Source of the DNA: Macrophomina tecta
Taxonomy: Eukaryota; Ascomycota; Dothideomycetes; Botryosphaeriales; Botryosphaeriaceae
Direction: 5' to 3'
Assembly (NCBI GenBank): GCA_024180945.1
Contig: JAKSGN010000005.1
Location: forward strand, 372,001-436,000
Length of the DNA: 64,000 nt
Both the position numbers and the translations under genes were made by a program. Below the pieces are notes generated by a model, which was not told the origin of the DNA, did no database searches, and saw only the letters and a list, made by a program, of their open reading frames with translations. Positions 56,201 to 62,200 of this stretch are shown in pieces (the stretch's first letter is position 1; each line of letters opens with the position of its first letter).

Positions 56201-59200
56201 AAGGCAAGGGCAAGAAGAACTCGGCGCAAGAAGGCATTGTTCCCGAAATCGCTGTGCCAGTGATGACTGAGGAGGTGCAAAAAGATATCGTACCAGAACC
56301 TTCTACCTCTGCCGTTGTCGAAGAGGTCCAAGAGAGACATCTCGGCAGTGATGTGCCTTTGCCCGAGGGCAATGATGGAGACTTGTTCGTGCACCAGGAT
56401 CCCAGCACACTCGTTGCCGCAATGCCTGATGATGAACGTAGGGAGTTTGAGCAGGCTGAGGAAGCGATGAAGATTGAGCAAGAACCGGTCGTTAAGGAGA
56501 TCGACGTCGACAAAGCTTCTGAGGCTGTAGTTATGGGTACGGACGCTGCTGAGGTTGAGACTGGCCTGGAGAGAGAGCCCGAGCTTGTTGAACAGGCCAT
56601 AACTTCCCAGGAAACACTCTCAACCACTAATCCCGAGATGGAGGTCGAGCAGGAGCAGCCTGTCAAGGACTTGGATACTGGAGTCGCTCCTGAGATTGCC
56701 GTGCCGACGGCTGAGGACCTTGAGACCATAGCTACCATATCGAAGGTACCGGAGCCGCTAGTCGACAGTCGAGAAGCTGGTGAGACCTCGGCCCCGCCAC
56801 AAGAGCCCGCCTCAACCACGGCTCCGGAGGCTCAACCGGAAGACGAGTGGGCCGTGCAGCCAAAGAAAAAGAAAAAGGGTAAAAAGGGCAAGAAGGCAAA
56901 GGCTTCTGGACAGTCGAGCGTCGACATCACCGAACCGTCAACTCCAGCTTTCGAGCGTGCTGAGCCTGAAATGTCCGCCACTTTGCCTGAAGTACCTATC
57001 GACACCTTGGTTCTCGAGCCGGCTCATGTCACTCCTACACATGAACCGTCCGCGGAATTCATGGAGATGGCGCTCAGCACGAGTGAGCTGCCTGAAACCA
57101 CCATGGTGGCTGCTGGTGCCACGGAAGGCCTGGAGACGCCGACTCGGGATTTGCAGCAAAATTTCGTGGGTAATCAAGGGAATTCCTTTGCGCAAGAGCC
57201 GACAGTTGTTGAAGAGCCTACGCCTGTCGCACCGTTTACGACATTGGAAGAGGCTGCAAACATCCCTCTACCTTCGACTACGGATGAGGTGCTTTTGGCG
57301 CCGGAGACTGAGATTCCTTCTATTATTGCACAGGAGATGCCTGTTGAAGAATCTCAACGTCCTAATGAGCAAATCCAAGAGTCTTCGAGTGTACGTGGAG
57401 TGGAACCAGAAGCCCCAAAGGATGCCACTTTTGAACCAACGGAGGTGCATAGTCAAGAATTCCCTTCTGTCACGGATCATGCTACAGAGTTTGCGACCAA
57501 AGAAGCGTCTCAGATTCTGGGGCCAGAAGAGGCAAAGGATGACATCATTCCCAAGCAGACCATTGAGCACGCTCAGGAATCGCTCTTTCCCGCAGCTGAA
57601 GCTCAGCCAGAGGCTGCGCAGGACGTCTTCCCGGAACAAGTTGTAACTCAAAATCAAGAAGAAGCTCCATTGGCGGCAGAGACTCAAACAGGAGCGGCAA
57701 ACGATGCAGGTCTTGAGCAACCCGAAACCCAGGTTCAAGATCCATCGTCTGCAGGTCCCGAAGCGCAACCCGAAGATGAATGGGCCATCCTCAGCAAGAG
57801 CAAAAAGAAGAACAAAAAGAAGAAGCGTGGTTCTTCTGCTCAATCCCCGATCCAAGTGGAATCTCCCGCTCCGAGCAGCCCAAAGTTGATGGCATCACCG
57901 CCCGAAGGTTCAGCGACACTAGCGCCGGCGCCAACGCAGGCCGAACCGCCTATCACAGTGGATCTGACGCAGCCAACAGCTGAAAATTTTGAGCCTGCAC
58001 GGGAATTCACATCCGCAGCCACGGATCAGCCGACCGACGTCACGGATGATTTACGTGGCCCCGCTACCCCGGCCGCGGACCTTACCGCTCCCCTAAGCGA
58101 AGAAAATCCCTCGAATCCCGCAGCGGAACGACCACGTGATGAGACACCGCCTTATGCAGGCGAGTGGGAACTGCCAACTCAGTTGAAGGACAAGGGCAAG
58201 AAGAGCAAGAAGCGTGACACCGGCTTCACCGGTGAACAAGCGCGAGTGGAGGAGGAAGTCACTGTTCCCACTGATGAACAGATCGTCAGCTCTGCTATTC
58301 CAGTTTCAGAAACTGCTGATTCGGTGCCCGTCGTCGAGCAGCCTGTCGAAGCTTTGACTGAGGATCCAGTCGCTACTCCTGCACATCATCCATCCTCGAC
58401 TCCACTATCGGAGCCGCAACAGCTCGACCTCGCCGAGGATACGCCGCGCAGCGGCTTCGAAGCTGGTGTTGAGCAATCTATTGGATTGGTGTCTGTTGAG
58501 GAAGAGCAACAGGTCGAGCAGCCGGTCGGCGCGGATACTTCCGCCACACAGGAAGGCGATTGGTCGTCCCTCATGCCGCCAAAGAAGAACAAGAAGGGCA
58601 AGAAGGGCAAGAAGCAGGATTCCGTCTCTTTGACACCTAAGGAGACCGAACAAGTGTCTGAGCCAGTAGTCGAACCATCCGCGGAAACCCATGCGGTTGA
58701 GACTGCTTCTTTGGAGAGTGCTCCAGTAGATGCAACGGTCGATGATCTGATTGCCCCGACCGAAGAGCCAGCTGCCGCTATTGAAGCTGGTGAGGATGAG
58801 TGGGCCTTGCCTGCGAAGAAAAAGAAGGGCAAGAAGGGCAAGAAGGGTCTTGCGGGTGTTGTTCAAGATGCTGTGCAAGCAAAGGAGGCGTCCTCTATTC
58901 CAGAAGAAGCTGCGCCAGAACAGCCGCTTGAAACCAAAGTCGAGGACGATGTTTCAAAGTCGCTGGAAGCTCAAGATGTCACAGCTGCAGAGACATCACG
59001 GAAGATAGTAGAGGAAGCCGAGCCTGTCGACACCAGCAAGGGGGAAGATATTGCAGCACCAACTTCCGAGGATCTGCCTTCCCAAGATACTGCTCATGAT
59101 GAGCCTGCCCAAACCTCTCAGACCGAAAGGGCCATCACTGAAGAGCCTGCTCAGATCGAGAATGCCCCTGAGCAGCCGAAGGAAGCGGATGCCGAAGATA

Positions 59201-62200
59201 CCTGGACTTTCCCTGCCGCCGGCAAGAAAAACAAGAAAAAGAAGAAGGGAAAGCAGATGTCGGTCGAAGAACCAACTGCGCTTCCAGCGGACGAACCGAT
59301 CACGGCCGTTGAGGAAAACTCCGGAGAGTTGCCTTCTGAGGAAACGACTCTGGCCGCGGAGACCGTGTCTGATGGGTTTCAGCCTGAAGTCAATGTGGAG
59401 CCAACACCTGTAGAGTCGCAGCCTGTTGTCGAAGTCGATGTTGAAGATGAGTGGGCCGCTGCTCCTTCCTTGAAGAAGGGCAAGAAGAAGAAGGGGAAGA
59501 AGGGGGAGCAGAGTTCGGTCTCTGAGACGCCGCCCGTTGCAGAGACTCCACCGGTTGTTGAAGAGATCAGTGAAGATCACGCATCGGAGGAGAAGAGTTT
59601 TGGCGCGGTTGTGGATGCGGCACGGGAGTTGGAGCTTGCTGAGCCTGTTGTTAAGCAACCTGCCGAAGCAGCGGACCAGCCCGTTATCGAAGAGCTATCG
59701 GAGACACCGAGTGTTGAGGAGCTCATGACGCAGGAACCTGAGCAAGGGTTGGCTAAGGAAGTCATGACCGCGGAACCAATCGTCACTGAGGCTCCGGCTC
59801 CTGAGGTTTCGGTTGCCGAGGTACCTCAAGAAGCTGGTGAAGATGAGTGGGCTCTGCCGAGCAAGAAAAAGAAGAAGGGAAAGAAGGGGAAGAAGGCTTC
59901 TATGTCTAGCACACCCCCGGTCATTGAGGAGACATCTCCAGTAGTATACGAGAACGCTACGGTAGAGACTATTCCGGTGACCGAGGAACCTACTTTGCCT
60001 ATCGAAGAGGCTATCGGAGTTGTCAACGACCCTTCTCCGGCCACCGAAGATAAGCCGGCAATTGAAGAACCAAAAGCAGCCATGGAAGAGCCCGCTCCCG
60101 TTGCTCAGGAATCCGATCCAGTCATTGATGAGCACCTACAAATCGCGGAGCCTGCTCCCATCGTCCCAGATGTGCAAGACGACAACGACCCGCCTGTTGT
60201 GGAATCCAGGATTCTCGATGACGAAACGGTGAAGGATCTCCCCGTCTCAGTCGAACTCGTCAAAGAGGAGACCAACGCGCCTACTGAATATGAAACCGAG
60301 CCTCTTGTGGAAGAACCTACATCCGCCACAGAGCCGGGAGTTGCGGAAACCACCCCTGTTGAAGATGCTGCAGGTACCATGCAAGCTCCTGAGGAGACAA
60401 AGCCCGAGGACACGTGGGAGGCGCTGCCTTCGAAGAAGAAAGGCAAGAAGGGCAAGAAGGGCAAGCAGCAAAGCATTTCCACCCCGCCGGCTGAAATCTC
60501 AGAGACAAAAGCAGGGCGGGGGCCGACTAGAGACCTTCAGGTCGAAGAAGCTCCGAAGGAGCCTGACATCGCTGTTCCCGCCGAAGCGGTTCCGGATGAA
60601 GAGTTCAGCATGCCTTTGAGCAAGAAGGACAAGAAAAAGAAGAAGAAGGCCTCGGCTGCAGCAGCAGCTGCTGCTGCGTGGGCAGATGATACGCCGGATA
60701 CCCAGACTGCTTCGCCTGCTGAGGACGTGCCCGTCACTGAAAACAAGACAATCTCCGCCGAGCCGAGCACACGTACGGCACCTTCTATCAGCTTTGCGAC
60801 CGCAGCTGGCATTCTTGCCGACGTCCTGGCGGAGGAGAAGCGTGATCAAGCCGAACCTGAGGCCCTCATCACTTCGCCACGTTCTCCGAAGACGGAGGCG
60901 GAGGTTCCTCTTGGTGTCCAAACCGAGGAAGTTCCACAATCGGACAAGACTGCGGTTGAGGAGCAGATTCTATCTACTCCCACGCAAGAGAAGGGCTTGG
61001 AGGAAGCTACACCGCCAGTCGACTTGTCAGAGACGGTAACTCGGGAAGTCCATGCTCCAGAACCTTCAAAAGAAGCCTTTGAGCACAAATCTGAATCGAC
61101 AGATCATCAAGACAAGAAGAGCCGCTCAGTAGCTCCATCTCTCGGTTTCGCGGCAGCAGCTGGTATCTTGGCTGATGTTGTTGCTGAGTCTAAGCAAAAG
61201 GAAAGCTCATCTGAGCCTCTGAAGTCTACGGAGACTGTATCTGAAGATGCCCTCGGCCTGACGAAGGAGGAAGTACCGCCGACGACCTCAGAGGTTGCGC
61301 AGCCCGATATCGATCAACTTGCTCCAGAAAATCCGTCTTCAACAGTCGAGCACACCGGGCTTCCAGCACGCGAGAAGGAGATCTCTTCAGAACAACTTGT
61401 GCAAGAGGAAACTACGGACAAGGGTCTCTCCGAGCCAATAGAAGCCGTTCCTCTCGTTGAGAGCCCATCGCTGGAGACTACTGAAGACCCCGACGAAGCG
61501 GGACCTTTCACGGACTTTGCCCCCGTCAAGAAGGGTAAGAAGAATAAGAAGAAGGGAAGGAAGAGCATTGGTACTACGACGCCTACCGTTGAGAAGCCTA
61601 CTTCAGAAGCGAAGGAAGCCATAGTGGAGCCTGTCATTGAACCTGCTGAATTTGTCGTCGAGCATACGACCTCCGAGAACAAAGCCCTCGAGACTGAACC
61701 TGCGTCTCTGGGAGAAGCAAAGATGGTGGAGGAGTCAATTCCTGTCATTGATGAGAAGCGCTCTGGCTCTCCCACACACGATGTCGAGTTTGCGGCTGCT
61801 CTGGCCGCCGGTTTGCAAGACTCCGGATTCGATCCCAATCTCGTTCTCAACGATCCCACCTTCACTGAGCGTAAGAGTCCGCCTAGCTCAGTACTTGAGG
61901 CTGACCATGACGAATCCTTCGCCCCGGCCAAGCCTAAGAAGAATAAGAATAAGAAGAAGGGCTTAGCGACGCCGGTATTGGAAGAAGGGCTGTCAGAGAC
62001 TACAACACCAGGTCCTGTCGCGATAGAAGTGCACGGCGAGGAACCTGCTTTAGTGGACTCAAAAATCCAAGCAACTCCTTCACAGGAAGGTACCGCAGAG
62101 GGTGATGCATTTGCGGCCGCGATGTCTTCCGTCTTGGAAGATCCTGCATTCAACAGGCGCACCCCGTCCCCGGACGCAGCGAAGGAGGCTATCTCAGATG

